DNA from: G963665595 sp963665595
GTDB lineage: Bacteria > Actinomycetota > Coriobacteriia > Coriobacteriales > CADBOM01
DNA: 64,000 nucleotides
Assembly (NCBI GenBank): GCA_963665595.2
Contig: CAXXJK010000005.1
Location: forward strand, 372,001 to 436,000
Reading direction: 5' to 3'
This document shows, piece after piece, positions 1 to 9,440 of the stretch (the first letter of the stretch is position 1; each line of letters starts with the position of its first letter). The notes below the pieces were generated by a model. The model did not search any database, had not been told where the DNA came from, and was given only the letters and a program-made list of their open reading frames with translations. The position numbers and the translations under genes are program-made.

Positions 1-14
1 AGGCCGCAAAGCCT

Positions 15-881
15 ATGAGCCAGAGTTCAAGAGCGGCACTTCTTTCAATTGTTTCAAACACTCTTCTCATTTCACTTAAGCTTATCATGGGGATTATCAG
101 TGGCTCAGTCAGTATTATTTCTGAAGCCATTCATTCTGCAACTGATCTTGTTGCTTCCTGTATTGCGTTCTTTTCAGTTGGACGCTCGTCGATGCCCGCC
201 GATAAGGAACATCCTTTCGGACATGGAAAGATAGAAAATGTATCGGGTGTCGCTGAAGGTATTCTCATATTTGTTGCCGCGGGTTTCATTATTAATGAAG
301 CGGTGGGGAAAATAACCAATCCCCAACCCATAGAGCAGGCAGGTTTGGCAATCGGTGTCATGGTATTCTCTGCGCTCGTAAATATAGTGGTATCAAGACA
401 TCTATATCGCGTGTCCGTTAAGGAAAAGTCAATGGCCCTAGAGGCCGATTCGCTCCATCTCAAGACGGATGTGTACGCCGCGCTCGGTGTAGCGGCGGGT
501 CTCTCGCTGGCTCTTGTCACGGGTTGGGATATTCTCGATCCTCTTATCGCTATTGCGGTGGCTTGTCTGATCTTGAAGGAGGCTTTTGTCCTGTGTAAAC
601 GAGGCGTTGCTTTTTTACTAGACAGTAAGCTTTCTGATGCCGAAGAAGCCAAGATTGTTGAAATCATACAGTCGCATGGCGACGAACTTGTTGATTTTCA
701 TAAATTGAAGACAAGCAGGGCGGGCGCGACCAGCACTATCGATTTTCACATTACCCTGAATCCAAGCATGACCGTTGAACAGGCGCACAACATTGTGGGA
801 AGTTTAAAATGTGATATCGCGCAAGAGTTCTCACCATCGAGAGTGAGCGTACACATAGACCCCGCTCCGCCCGAGAGTTGA
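15..881 (+). CDS. Cation diffusion facilitator (CDF) family metal exporter
   Basis: Predicted inner-membrane divalent metal/proton antiporter (Zn, Fe, Mn or Co class; the metal cannot be read from sequence). The 288-aa length fits the family. A hydrophobic N-terminal domain of about 6 helices carries paired metal-site motifs: HSATD at residues 40-44 and HLKTD at 148-152. The CDF signature HPFGHGKIE lies at 66-74. The last ~80 residues form the usual cytoplasmic dimerisation domain (DSKLSDAEE onward). The ATG at base 15 is so close to the window edge that an upstream start cannot be excluded, though the N-terminus looks complete for the family. No obvious functional link to its neighbours. Confidence 0.9.
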   Translation: MSQSSRAALLSIVSNTLLISLKLIMGIISGSVSIISEAIHSATDLVASCIAFFSVGRSSMPADKEHPFGHGKIENVSGVAEGILIFVAAGFIINEAVGKITNPQPIEQAGLAIGVMVFSALVNIVVSRHLYRVSVKEKSMALEADSLHLKTDVYAALGVAAGLSLALVTGWDILDPLIAIAVACLILKEAFVLCKRGVAFLLDSKLSDAEEAKIVEIIQSHGDELVDFHKLKTSRAGATSTIDFHITLNPSMTVEQAHNIVGSLKCDIAQEFSPSRVSVHIDPAPPES

Positions 882-964
882 TACTCGCAATCGAAGACAT
901 GTTGTTTTACTCGTTTTGATGACGAAGCTTTACTTGAGATATCTTCAGAAACGTACGCTAACGG

Positions 965-1390
965 TTATTTCGCAAGATTTTTCGTCATGAGAATATAGGG
1001 ACGGCCATCTTCAAAATAGGGTTCTCCCTCTATGCGATATCCCTGTTTCTCATAGAAATTCTGAGCGGCTTGGGGCGCGCTCAGAATAATTCTCTTGCCG
1101 CCTTGTGCGCGAATCTTATCTTCAAGTAGACTCAATACCTCAACGCCTACGCGTAACTCACGGTAGGCTGAGAGTACCGCTATACGACCTATATGATAGG
1201 TATCCGGATCTGAACTGTCCGCAGACATGCGCCCGGTTGCGATGGGAACTTCATTGCGATATAGCATGACATGCCAAGCGGTCATATCTATGTTGTCAAA
1301 CGCTCGGCGAAGACCCTGTTCTTCAATGAAGACAGAGATGCGTATTCTCCTAATATCGTCATTGAGAGTATTGAAGAAACGAAACTCCAA
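965..1390 (-). CDS. GNAT family N-acetyltransferase
   Basis: A 141-aa single-domain GNAT. It begins with a short EFRFFNTLND strand, contains VFIEEQG around residues 20-26 (a segment typical of ElaA/YjcF-like GNATs) and has the acetyl-CoA-binding core GRIAVLSAYRELRVGVEVL at about 88-106. It ends with the usual FYEKQGYRIEGEPYFEDG strand pair. The substrate is unknown. It is transcribed towards the CDF gene and divergently from the downstream SDR gene, so the 113 bases between them hold both promoters. Confidence 0.8.
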   Translation of the reverse strand: MEFRFFNTLNDDIRRIRISVFIEEQGLRRAFDNIDMTAWHVMLYRNEVPIATGRMSADSSDPDTYHIGRIAVLSAYRELRVGVEVLSLLEDKIRAQGGKRIILSAPQAAQNFYEKQGYRIEGEPYFEDGRPYILMTKNLAK

Positions 1391-1503
1391 GATAGTCTCT
1401 TTCTTTATTCAGGGCGATGCTTTGTGCGCCGGTTCTTTGCGGAAACGATTATAGTGGAAGCGCAACAAGTTATGGTCTCGAATTATTCAGGAGATGGTGT
1501 TCG

Positions 1504-2274
1504 ATGGGTATTGCACTGGTGACTGGCGCATCTTCGGGCTTGGGAAAGGCGTATGCCCACCAATTGGATGAAAATCATAGTGTCGACGAGCTGTGGCTGA
1601 TTGCGCGCCGCCGCGAGCGTCTTGAAGATCTGGTATCTACGCTGTCTACACCGGCACGGATTCTTGAATATGATCTTCAGGTTCCGGAAACTATTGAGGC
1701 AATCAGTAGACTCCTTGCTAAGTCGGGTCTTTCGGTGAGCTATCTCATTAATGCTGCAGGCTATGGAAAGTTTGGATATTACGACGAAGTTTCTCGCGCA
1801 GCAGGGGACGGTATGATCGAACTTAACTGTCGAGCCTGCGTTGACTTAGCGGTAGCGTGTCTTCCTTATATGACAAAAGGAAGCCGCATACTCAACATTG
1901 TTTCTTGCGCAAGTTTTTTGCCACTGCAGGGTCTGACTATCTATGCTGCTTCTAAGGCATTTATGCTCAGTTATTCGCGTGCGCTACGTTGGGAGGTGGC
2001 ATCGCGCGGTATTGTGGTTACGGCCGTGTGTCCGGCTTGGATGAAAACCGAGTTCATGGCTGTTGGAGCGGTTGGAGCAAAGGGCCATCCTACCGTGAAA
2101 CATTTTCCGTTTGCGCAACGCCCAGAGACTGTTGCTCGCCGGTCGCTGCGGGCTAATCGCATTGGTTTTGCCACGGCCACCTGCGGCATCCCAGCATTTT
2201 TATTGCGAATAGTTGCAAAGTTTCTACCAAATTTTATTCCCATGGCTGGCTGGGCGGTTATTCGCAGACTGTGA
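1504..2274 (+). CDS. Short-chain dehydrogenase/reductase (SDR)
   Basis: Classical NAD(P)-dependent SDR of 256 aa. The dinucleotide-binding motif TGASSGLG is at residues 7-14, the structural NAAG motif at 83-86, a conserved Asn at 108, the catalytic Ser near 134-137, and YxxxK (Y147, K151) in YAASK. I chose the ATG at 1504 because AGGAG lies at 1489-1493, and because the longer open frame starting at 1417 adds 29 residues ahead of the cofactor fold that do not look like SDR sequence. The hydrophobic C-terminus (FLLRIVAKFLPNFIP) suggests a membrane-associated DltE/YqjQ-type SDR, so a lipid or fatty-acyl substrate is possible but not shown. Confidence 0.88.
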   Translation: MGIALVTGASSGLGKAYAHQLDENHSVDELWLIARRRERLEDLVSTLSTPARILEYDLQVPETIEAISRLLAKSGLSVSYLINAAGYGKFGYYDEVSRAAGDGMIELNCRACVDLAVACLPYMTKGSRILNIVSCASFLPLQGLTIYAASKAFMLSYSRALRWEVASRGIVVTAVCPAWMKTEFMAVGAVGAKGHPTVKHFPFAQRPETVARRSLRANRIGFATATCGIPAFLLRIVAKFLPNFIPMAGWAVIRRL

Positions 2275-2383
2275 CGGCTATCTTTTGCACAGTTATTGAA
2301 TATAGATACCAATGTGATATCATATAGATATCGAACAGCCGATGGGGCTGTCGCTTGTGCCTGCAGAGGCGAAAGGACTGGGC

Positions 2384-3307
2384 ATGATGAGTAAAGAAAC
2401 TGTGGTCAAACCGAAAAGTGGATGGGGGATGCTGGTAGTTGTCATCATTCTTTTTGCCATTATCGTGGCCGGGTTTGTGTGGATCAGTACTAATGGGACA
2501 AAGCAGATATTCTCGCCGCTTTCATTTGCTTTCGCTGCACTATTGATTATCACAATCTTTCTTTGCGGCGGATTTTTCACGCTTCAACCAAATGAAGCGC
2601 GCGTGCTCATACTTTTTGGGAAATATAAGGGTACGATCAATCAGTCAGGCCTTTTCTGGGTAAATCCGTTTTTTACCAAAAGCGTCACGGGCACCAGCAG
2701 GGGTGGAAAGATATCGCTGCGCGCTCGAACGATGAACGGTGAGAAGATAAAGGTCAACGACAAGCACGGCAATCCTATCGAAATCGCTATGGTGGTCGTA
2801 TGGCACGTAAGCGATACTGCGCAGGCGGTATTTGATGTCAATGACTATCTCACCTATGTTAATACTCAGAGCGAGACATCCCTGCGCCACGTGGCAACAG
2901 CCTATTCGTATGATCAAGGAGAAGAAGGCGCCGAGGATGTTCCTGAGGTTACGCTGCGCTCAAATGTCGAAGAGGTGTCGGCTGCTTTGAAGAGTGAACT
3001 TTCCGAGCGTTTGTCGGTTGCCGGTGTTGTGGTTGATGATGCTCGCCTGACCCATCTGGCCTATGCGCCTGAAATTGCCCAAGCAATGCTTCGTCGCCAA
3101 CAGGCCGAGGCGATTATTTCTGCTCGCAAGAAAATCGTTGAAGGCGCAGTGGGTATGGTTGAGATGGCGCTCTCTGAGCTTGAGCGCAAGCACGTGCTTG
3201 ATCTTGACGATGAACGCAAGGCCGCTATGGTAAGTAACTTGATGGTGGTTCTCTGTGGCGATTCAGAGGCTCAACCTATCGTGAACGCGGGAACACTCTA
3301 CAATTAG
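2384..3307 (+). CDS. SPFH/band-7 domain membrane protein
   Basis: A 307-aa stomatin/prohibitin-like protein. Two hydrophobic helices at about 14-36 and 46-64 are followed by an SPFH domain from about residue 66 (LQPNEARVLILFGKYKGT) to about 230. A Glu/Ala/Arg-rich coiled segment follows (MLRRQQAEAIISARKKIVEGAVGMV). Such proteins organise membrane microdomains. The start is placed at 2384 rather than 2342 because AAAGGA at 2372-2377 is correctly spaced and the extra 14 residues are not SPFH-like. It is followed at short distance by a ribbon-helix-helix gene, a pairing I recall from other Gram-positive genomes. Confidence 0.88.
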   Translation: MMSKETVVKPKSGWGMLVVVIILFAIIVAGFVWISTNGTKQIFSPLSFAFAALLIITIFLCGGFFTLQPNEARVLILFGKYKGTINQSGLFWVNPFFTKSVTGTSRGGKISLRARTMNGEKIKVNDKHGNPIEIAMVVVWHVSDTAQAVFDVNDYLTYVNTQSETSLRHVATAYSYDQGEEGAEDVPEVTLRSNVEEVSAALKSELSERLSVAGVVVDDARLTHLAYAPEIAQAMLRRQQAEAIISARKKIVEGAVGMVEMALSELERKHVLDLDDERKAAMVSNLMVVLCGDSEAQPIVNAGTLYN

Positions 3308-3340
3308 TCATACTATCCGATCTGAGATGGGCAACATATT

Positions 3341-3526
3341 ATGACACCACGCAAGCAGTATCTCTTGAGAGTGGATCAAAATCTTTGGGAAGAGATTGAG
3401 CGTTGGGCTGCTGACGATCTGCGAAGTGTGAATGCTCAAGTCGAGTATATTCTTCGCGATGCCGTGAGGAGGCGCCGGGGCGTAAGCCTCGGCGCTTTAC
3501 CCGTCGATGAAAGGGATATCCAGTGA
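3341..3526 (+). CDS. Small ribbon-helix-helix (Arc/CopG-like) protein
   Basis: A 61-aa basic protein. Residues 1-48 match a ribbon-helix-helix fold: strand KQYLLRVD, helix LWEEIERWAADD, turn, and helix VNAQVEYILRDAVRRRRG. Such proteins bind DNA as dimers. It sits between the SPFH gene and the CorA-like gene; its stop overlaps the next start in a GTGA arrangement (3523-3526), implying translational coupling to corA. It could regulate this small cluster or partner with SPFH. No toxin gene is evident, so a toxin-antitoxin reading is not supported. Confidence 0.75.
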   Translation: MTPRKQYLLRVDQNLWEEIERWAADDLRSVNAQVEYILRDAVRRRRGVSLGALPVDERDIQ

Positions 3527-4464
3527 TAGATTACTATAGGTTTTTTGAACAGAGGCTTACTCCCGGCAGTCAAGTAGAACCAGATTGCTGGATACGGTTG
3601 ATTTCACCGACCGAAAAAGAAATACAGTATGTCGTTGACGCTTGCGGAGTCGACCACAAATATCTGGAAGCTGCACTTGACGAGCACGCCACTCCACGTG
3701 TTGAGCTTATGGATAATTATCTTGCTATGATAGTTGACATTCCCATCACTGATGGAGAAAAGGAGCACGCTCGTTGTTCAACACTTCCCGTTGCATTTAT
3801 CATCACAGCGCAGAATATTATTACGGTATGTCTTAAGGACGCAGACATATTTTCGCAATTTATCGCACGAGAGCATGATGACATTAACCCAGCAAACCAA
3901 CTTGATTTTGTCTGTTTATTTCTCCTCACCTCGGCTGAGCTATTTCGACAGTCTTTACGTCAGATTGACGAAGAGCGGCACACAATGGTCGACCGGTTGG
4001 GTAACAAAACCCATAACTCCGATCTAGTACGTCTTCATACTCTGGAGGCTACCTTGGTATATTTTGAGACTGCTCTTCAGGGTAACAAACTTGTGTTTGA
4101 CTTGATTGCGCGTGATGAAAACCTGAAAAAGAGCCTCGGCAGCAAAGATGTCTTCGGAGAACTTCGACTAGAAACTACTCAGGCGATTGAGATGGCCAGT
4201 ACCTATCGAGAACTTCTTCAAAGTACGCGTGATTTGTTCAGTGCGACTATTAACAATACATTGAATAGCGTTATGAAGGTGCTTACGAGTATTACGGTCA
4301 TTCTCGCGATCCCCGCCATTATATCAGGGTTTTATGGCATGAACGTAGGTATCGAAGGCATGCCGCTTGCTGGTACTCCCTACGCGTTTTATGCGGTGTG
4401 CTTCTCTACGGTGGTTATCTGTGTGGGTGTAGGAATATGGCTTCATAAAAAGGGTTTTATGTAA
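3523..4464 (+). CDS. corA: CorA-family divalent cation channel
   Basis: A 313-aa protein of the CorA/MIT superfamily (Mg2+, Co2+ or Ni2+ uptake). A long cytoplasmic N-terminal domain rich in acidic and helical sequence is followed by two C-terminal transmembrane helices. The signature GMN is at residues 272-274 (GFYGMNVG), between helix 1 and helix 2. The GTG start at 3523 overlaps the preceding stop, with a ribosome-binding-like GAAAGGGAT just upstream. Full length for the family. A perfect hairpin terminator follows at 4494-4527. Confidence 0.9.
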   Translation: MIDYYRFFEQRLTPGSQVEPDCWIRLISPTEKEIQYVVDACGVDHKYLEAALDEHATPRVELMDNYLAMIVDIPITDGEKEHARCSTLPVAFIITAQNIITVCLKDADIFSQFIAREHDDINPANQLDFVCLFLLTSAELFRQSLRQIDEERHTMVDRLGNKTHNSDLVRLHTLEATLVYFETALQGNKLVFDLIARDENLKKSLGSKDVFGELRLETTQAIEMASTYRELLQSTRDLFSATINNTLNSVMKVLTSITVILAIPAIISGFYGMNVGIEGMPLAGTPYAFYAVCFSTVVICVGVGIWLHKKGFM

Positions 4465-4493
4465 TCTACTATGCTTACCGATGCAGAACTATA

Positions 4494-4527
4494 AAACGAC
4501 GCAACAGGTTTTCCTGCTGCGTCGTTT
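4494..4527 (+). terminator. Hairpin terminator after corA-like gene
   Basis: AAACGACGCAACAGG at 4494-4508 pairs with CCTGCTGCGTCGTTT at 4513-4527 around a 4-base loop, with one mismatch. The T residues at the end of the right arm and A residues at the start of the left arm would allow termination in both directions, which suits the convergent GGGtGRT gene. Confidence 0.8.
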
Positions 4528-4572
4528 CGCGTGTCTTAGATACACTGACTTGATGGTTCTCGGCTCTGAGCG

Positions 4573-5568
4573 TTATAGGGTTTCTGCTACGGCGACGGCT
4601 ACGGCTACCGTAGCGCCGACCATGGGGTTATTGCCCATTCCCAGAAAGCCCATCATTTCGACGTGAGCGGGCACGCTTGAAGAACCAGCAAACTGCGCAT
4701 CGGAATGCATGCGTCCCATGGTGTCGGTCATGCCATAGGAGGCGGGACCTGCTGCCATATTATCAGGATGAAGGGTGCGGCCTGTTCCGCCGCCGGAGGC
4801 TACGGAGAAGTAGCGTTTACCCTGTTCCATACATTCTTTTTTGTAGGTGCCTGCGACGGGATGCTGAAAGCGTGTGGGATTGGTCGAATTTCCGGTGATT
4901 GAAACATCAACTCCTTCAAGGTGCATGACCGCTACGCCTTCGCGGACATCGTCGGCTCCATAGCAACGTACATCTTTGCGTTCACCGTTTGAGTAGGCGA
5001 TCTCACGCACTACGCTGACCTCGCCGGTGTAGTAGTCAAACTGTGTCTGCACATAGGTAAAGCCATTGATGCGACTAATGATCTGAGCGGCATCTTTACC
5101 TAAGCCATTCAGGATGACACGAAGAGGTTCCTTACGTGCTTTATTGGCATTGCGCACGATACCGATTGCGCCTTCGGCTGCTGCAAATGACTCATGACCA
5201 GCTAGAAATGCAAAACATTTGGTTTCATCGCGCAGTAACATGGCACCGAGGTTACCATGTCCAAGGCCAACCTTGCGGTCCTCGGCCACTGACCCGGGAA
5301 TACAAAATGATTGTAAGCCGATACCGATTTTCTCAGCAGCTTCGGCCGCATTTGCTACATTACTTTTTAGGGCAATGGCGGCACCGACTGTGTAGGCCCA
5401 ACCGGCATTCTCAAAGGCGATGGATTGAATACCTTTGGTTATTACGTAGGGATCAACACCCGCTTGGTCACAGATAGCTTTGGCATCGTCAAGATCCGCG
5501 ATGCCATACTCAGTAAGCACGCCATTGATCTTGTCGATACGTCTCTCATAGCTTTCAAATAGAGCCAT
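4573..5568 (-). CDS. GGGtGRT family protein
   Basis: A 331-aa protein of the GGGtGRT family, named for its glycine-rich motif, seen here as GGGTGRT at residues 259-265. Other conserved-looking segments are FCIPGSVAEDRKVGLGHG (88-105) and HESFAAAEGAIG (125-136). The family is widespread in anaerobes and its biochemical role is not established. It is almost always next to a NifU-N-like scaffold, as here: the scaffold gene lies 10 bases upstream on the same strand, so the two form an operon and the product probably works with an Fe-S or other metal-cluster carrier. Confidence 0.88.
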   Translation of the reverse strand: MALFESYERRIDKINGVLTEYGIADLDDAKAICDQAGVDPYVITKGIQSIAFENAGWAYTVGAAIALKSNVANAAEAAEKIGIGLQSFCIPGSVAEDRKVGLGHGNLGAMLLRDETKCFAFLAGHESFAAAEGAIGIVRNANKARKEPLRVILNGLGKDAAQIISRINGFTYVQTQFDYYTGEVSVVREIAYSNGERKDVRCYGADDVREGVAVMHLEGVDVSITGNSTNPTRFQHPVAGTYKKECMEQGKRYFSVASGGGTGRTLHPDNMAAGPASYGMTDTMGRMHSDAQFAGSSSVPAHVEMMGFLGMGNNPMVGATVAVAVAVAETL

Positions 5569-5578
5569 GCCGTATCAC

Positions 5579-6272
5579 CTAGTCCTCTCGCGGGTCGACA
5601 TATTTAGCAGCTTCATCAAAACGCCCATAGGCTCCTGAAGCATCTTCAAGTGCTTGTTTGGGGTCGATACCTTTTTTGATGGCAGCCATCATTTTGCCCA
5701 GGTGTACGAACTCATAGCCAATTATCTGGTCATCTGCATCAAGCGCCATGCGGGTTATATAACCTTCTGCCATTTCCAGATAGCGAGGGCCTTTAGCTTT
5801 AGTGCTATACATGGTGCCGACTTGGCTACGCAGCCCTTTGCCAAGGTCCTCAAGGCCAGCACCAATAGGTAAACCGTCTTCGCTGAACGCCGTTTGCGTG
5901 CGTCCGTAGACAATTTGAAGGAATAATTCGCGCATAGCAGTATTGATTGCGTCGCAGACAAGATCGGTATTGAGTGCTTCAAGAAGCGTCTTGCCAATGA
6001 GGATTTCGGCCGCCATAGCAGCGGAATGCGTCATGCCCCGAGCACCCGATAGTTTCGATGAGAGCCTCTTCAATGATGCCGTCTTTGACGTTGAGCGTCA
6101 GCTTGCATCCACCTTGCTGAGGAGCGCACCAGCCTACGCCATGCGTCATGCCGCTAATATCTTTGATTTCTTTTGCTTGGACCCATCGTCCTTCTTCGGG
6201 AATGGGCGCGGGGCCATGATATGCACCTTTTGCGACGGGGCACATATGCTCAACCTCGGCTGAGTAGATCAT
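5579..6272 (-). pseudogene. NifU-N-like Fe-S cluster scaffold, frameshifted
   Basis: Read through one frameshift, this encodes about 230 aa of the iron-sulfur scaffold protein that accompanies GGGtGRT proteins. The N-terminal part (6272 down to about 6038) carries EHMCPVAKGAYHGPAP, WCAPQQGGC and ETIGCSG, with Cys residues typical of NifU/IscU-like scaffolds. The frame is then lost; the remainder (GMTHSAAMAAEIL to KYVDPRED) continues in another frame to 5579. Removing one base from the CCCC run at 6035-6038 restores a continuous, family-like reading frame (GCSGMTHSAAM). The lesion therefore looks like a single inserted base, either a real mutation or a sequencing artefact of the kind dense in the next 2 kb. 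Confidence 0.82.
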
Positions 6273-6710
6273 AGGAAGTCCTTTCGTCGATTTTCAGACG
6301 TATCTGGATGCCAATATCATAACGTAAATACTAAGGGTATCTCGATATGAGCACAAAAATCACGCGATGAGGAGTCGAGCGGAGCAGGTGAACCCTGCGA
6401 TGACAAAGAGAAAAGTTTGAAACTGGATCTTCAGGCGTTGGACTAACTATGCACATTCTGAAATATGACTATGCGGTATTTGTATATCAATCAATTAAAA
6501 CGCTTATAACAAGTAATTCAATCAGCCCTATATGCAAGCTAAAATCTGTCTGTTTCATATGATGCATCAAGGGGAAATCAAATGCTTGATAACAGTTACC
6601 ATAAAGACTGTACCGAACACAGGTGTTTTCCTACTCCACTGAACAAGGCATGAGTTCTGGAGAGATGATAGGAATAAAAAGGCGTAAGGAGAAGAGCGTA
6701 AGGAGTATAT
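6273..6710. other. Intergenic region with divergent promoters, no gene recognised
   Basis: 438 bases between the scaffold gene (minus) and the broken molybdoenzyme gene F (plus). No convincing coding sequence, terminator or RNA was found. AT-rich stretches around 6470-6560 are plausible promoter DNA. Reads here may carry the same single-base insertions seen on both sides, so short motifs should be treated cautiously. Confidence 0.5.
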
Positions 6711-9001
6711 ATGGAGGAGAAGAAGTGGATGACCGAAGAAGACGGGTGTCGTCAAGGTGCGCTCGTGCGCCTGGTCTGCTCCGGGTGATCATCCTACCGG
6801 GTGTGGCGTCCATCATGCATGTAAAAGATGGCAAAATCATCAAAGTCGAAGGAGACCCCGAACATCCAATAAGTCAAGGGCCGGTTATGTCCAAGATGTT
6901 TAGCGTTTGATGAGGTCGAGTATCACCCCGATCGCTTGCTTCATCCCATGAAGCGAGATCCCAAAGATCGCGGGAACGGATACATGGGAACAGATTACGT
7001 GGGACGAGGCGTACGATCTTATTGAGAGTGAAGTTCGAAGGGTCCTGGGAACAGTACGGCCCGGAATGCTGTTTTGGTCATCACAGGAACGGGGGCGTGA
7101 AACCACTCTCTGGGGCAAATGTATATGCCACTAATGTGTTGGGCTCTCCTAACAGGGACCGGTGTTATCAGTGGGCGCTTCATGTTATGGCCCCTCGCTG
7201 CACCATGGCAAACTATCATCTGGGCGCAGGCTACCCCGAGCTTGATTATGCGGCATTTTTTCCCCGACCGTTATGATGATCCACGTTACGAAGTCCCTAA
7301 ATATATCATCATATGGGGCAAGATTCCCATCTATTCAAATTCCGATGGTCTCTTTGGCCATGCAGTTGTTGATTTGATGCAACGTGGTTCAAAGCTTATC
7401 GTAATTGACCCACGGCTGACTTGGCTCGCCGCTCATGCTGAGTATCATCTGCAGCTGCGTCCCGGTACCGATACTGCCCTCGGTATGGGTTTTGCAAATG
7501 TCATCGTACAAGAGGACCTGTACGATCATGAATTCGTTGATGAATGGTGCTATGGATTTAAGGAATTCGCCGAGTGTGTTTCTGAGTGGACTCCCGAAAC
7601 GGGTTGAGGAAATCACCTGGGTTCCCGCAGATATTTTGCGTGGGTGCTGCTCGGGCTTTTGCCACTAATGCTCCCTCCTCTGCCATGTGGGGCTTGGCAT
7701 TTGACATGCAGGAGAATGGCGTCCAGGCCGGCCCATCTCTTCTTAGGCATTGTTGCTATCTGCGGCTATCTTGATGTCCCGGGTGGCATAACATTAGCCG
7801 CCCCAGCAATCCTTCATGGGCAAATGGGCGTTATGATGCCATTGTGTCCTCTGCCTCAGGAAACGCGCGATAAGTTGATCAAGCCGCTTGATGGTAGTTA
7901 TTCGGTATACACCACTGGTGGCGCTATGCCCGGTGCGCTTGGCGACACTATGATAGATTGGCTGGAAATGGAAAACCCACCATTTCCATCTGAAGCTTGG
8001 CTGGATTGTCGGCAGCAATCTGTTGGCCTGCTCGGCGGCGCAGCCTGAGCGTTGGTTAAAGAATCTGCAACAAGTAGAATTCTTTATTGCCAATGAGATA
8101 TTCATGGACTCCTACCACCATGGCTTTGGCGGACTTGGTGCTTCCGATTTCAACATGGGCTGAGCATATTGGTATTGTTATGCCTCACTTTGGTCGCAAT
8201 ACGCACTTCCTCGGGGCCATGAATCAGGCCGTTGACCCGGGCGACACCAAAAGCGATTTTCAGATCATGCTTGATATGGGTAAGCGTCTGCGCCCCGATA
8301 TATGGCCATGGGAAAACGAGGAGGCTTTCCTCGATGAACAACTTCATACTGAATATGAATGGGATTTCAAAGACCTTCAACAAGATGTCGTACGTCAGCA
8401 GCCGTTCGAATACAATAAATTCCGTACCGGTAAACTCCGCGCTGATGGTGACCCTGGGTTTGATACTCCCACCGGTTTAGTCGAACTGAAATCAAGCATA
8501 TATCCCATGTTTGGTGAGGAAGCGCTACCGTTCTTCAAGGAGCCTTATTACAGTCCTTACAGCGATCGCATCTCTGATGAGATAAAGGCTGAGTATCCTC
8601 TTGTCGTTACGACGGGCGGCCGTAATATCTTATATTTCCATTCTGAACACCGAAATGTCCCCAGCTTGCGTTCATTACATCCCGATCCGCTGGTTACGAT
8701 CAATCCTGAGACTGCCAAGAAGTATGGCATCTCTGATGGTGATTGGGTTGCTATTGAAAATCCCGAAGGCCGATGTGTCCAACGCGCTCATGTAAGTCAT
8801 GAGGTGGAGCCCCGAGTTATTCATTGCGAACATGGCTGGTGGTTCCCTGAGCAAGCGGGCGAAAACCCCAACCTTTACGGCCCCTTTAAGGCAAATCCTA
8901 ACAATCTCATTCCTCACGAGATTATCGGGTCGACTGGATACGGTGCAAACTATAAGAGCGTCATTGCAAAGATATATAAAGTCGACGGATTGGATTCCTA
9001 G
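6711..9001 (+). pseudogene. Transhydroxylase/catechol-dehydroxylase-like molybdopterin oxidoreductase (F), 17 apparent +1 frameshifts
   Basis: Homologous along its whole length to modules A-D below: an EEDG start, GCGV..VKDGKIIKVEGDPEHP, RLCPRC, WEQITWDEAYDL, ITGTGRE, LGAGYPELDYA, GLFGHAVVDLM, LRPGTD, FHSEHRNVPSLR and EHGWWFPEQAGENPN. It should be a bis-MGD DMSO-reductase-family catalytic subunit of about 760 aa, cytoplasmic with no Tat signal. ATG at 6711 follows AAGGAG. The reading frame steps 0-1-2-0 repeatedly: shifts near 6747, 6815, 6881, 6981, 7045, 7067, 7095, 7117, 7160, 7175, 7197, 7267, 7590, 7645, 7740, 8000 and 8106. Every one is a one-base gain. From 8110 to 9001 the frame is intact. 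The position of the first cluster Cys reads as Asp (PGDHPTGC). The FeS partner follows at 9027. Confidence 0.8.
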
Positions 9002-9026
9002 GGCAACGGAAAGGAGAGAAGCAACT

Positions 9027-9359
9027 ATGTCAAAATACGCTCTTATTATTGATTATAAATACTGCACCGGGTGTCATACCTGCGAAGTTGCGTGTCGCAA
9101 GGAAAAGGGCCTGCCTGTTGAAGAATATGGCATCAAGGTGACACAGCAGGGACCCGTCAAGCTTGATGACGCATGGATGTTCGATTTTGTGCCGCTTCCA
9201 TCAAGCCTGTGCGATGTCTGTGAAGATAGAATTGAAGCGGGCAAGAAACCTGCCTGCGTGCACCATTGTCTCGGTTCTTGTATGATGGCGGTTCCTGTTG
9301 AAAAGATTGGCGAAGCAGTTTCTGGAAAAGGCGATAAGATAGCCTGTTTCATACCGTAA
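9027..9359 (+). CDS. 4Fe-4S electron-transfer partner of molybdoenzyme F
   Basis: A 110-aa polyferredoxin-like small subunit. N-terminal Cys residues 13, 16, 19 and 23 (YCTGCHTCEVAC) form one cluster motif; a second set lies in LCDVCEDRIEAGKKPACVHHC. It resembles the N-terminal part of the pyrogallol transhydroxylase beta subunit and the partners of modules A-D, so it probably passes electrons to gene F's product. ATG at 9027 is preceded by AAGGAGAG at 9011-9018; the 26-base gap to F indicates one operon. Unlike F, its frame is undamaged. Confidence 0.85.
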   Translation: MSKYALIIDYKYCTGCHTCEVACRKEKGLPVEEYGIKVTQQGPVKLDDAWMFDFVPLPSSLCDVCEDRIEAGKKPACVHHCLGSCMMAVPVEKIGEAVSGKGDKIACFIP

Positions 9360-9363
9360 GAAG

Positions 9364-9403
9364 TTGCAGGTCGTATTATTGCTTTCTGTGATGCGACCTG
9401 CAA
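9364..9403 (+). terminator. Hairpin between FeS gene and MCFRP mini-gene
   Basis: TTGCAGGTCG at 9364-9373 pairs perfectly with CGACCTGCAA at 9394-9403 over a 20-base loop. There is no clear T tract, so it may be a weak terminator or an mRNA-processing or stability hairpin separating expression of the FeS gene from the next gene. Confidence 0.5.
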
Positions 9404-9440
9404 TGCTTAATAGCAAAGTTGATTTTTTAAGGAGAAGATC

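Noticed and set aside
3341..3526. Toxin-antitoxin system at the ribbon-helix-helix gene
   Set aside because: Its neighbours are an SPFH protein and a CorA channel; no toxin-like gene is present.
6711..8110. Programmed ribosomal frameshifting as the explanation for gene F
   Set aside because: Seventeen shifts at unrelated sequences without a common slippery site or stimulatory structure is not plausible; insertion errors or decay explain them better.
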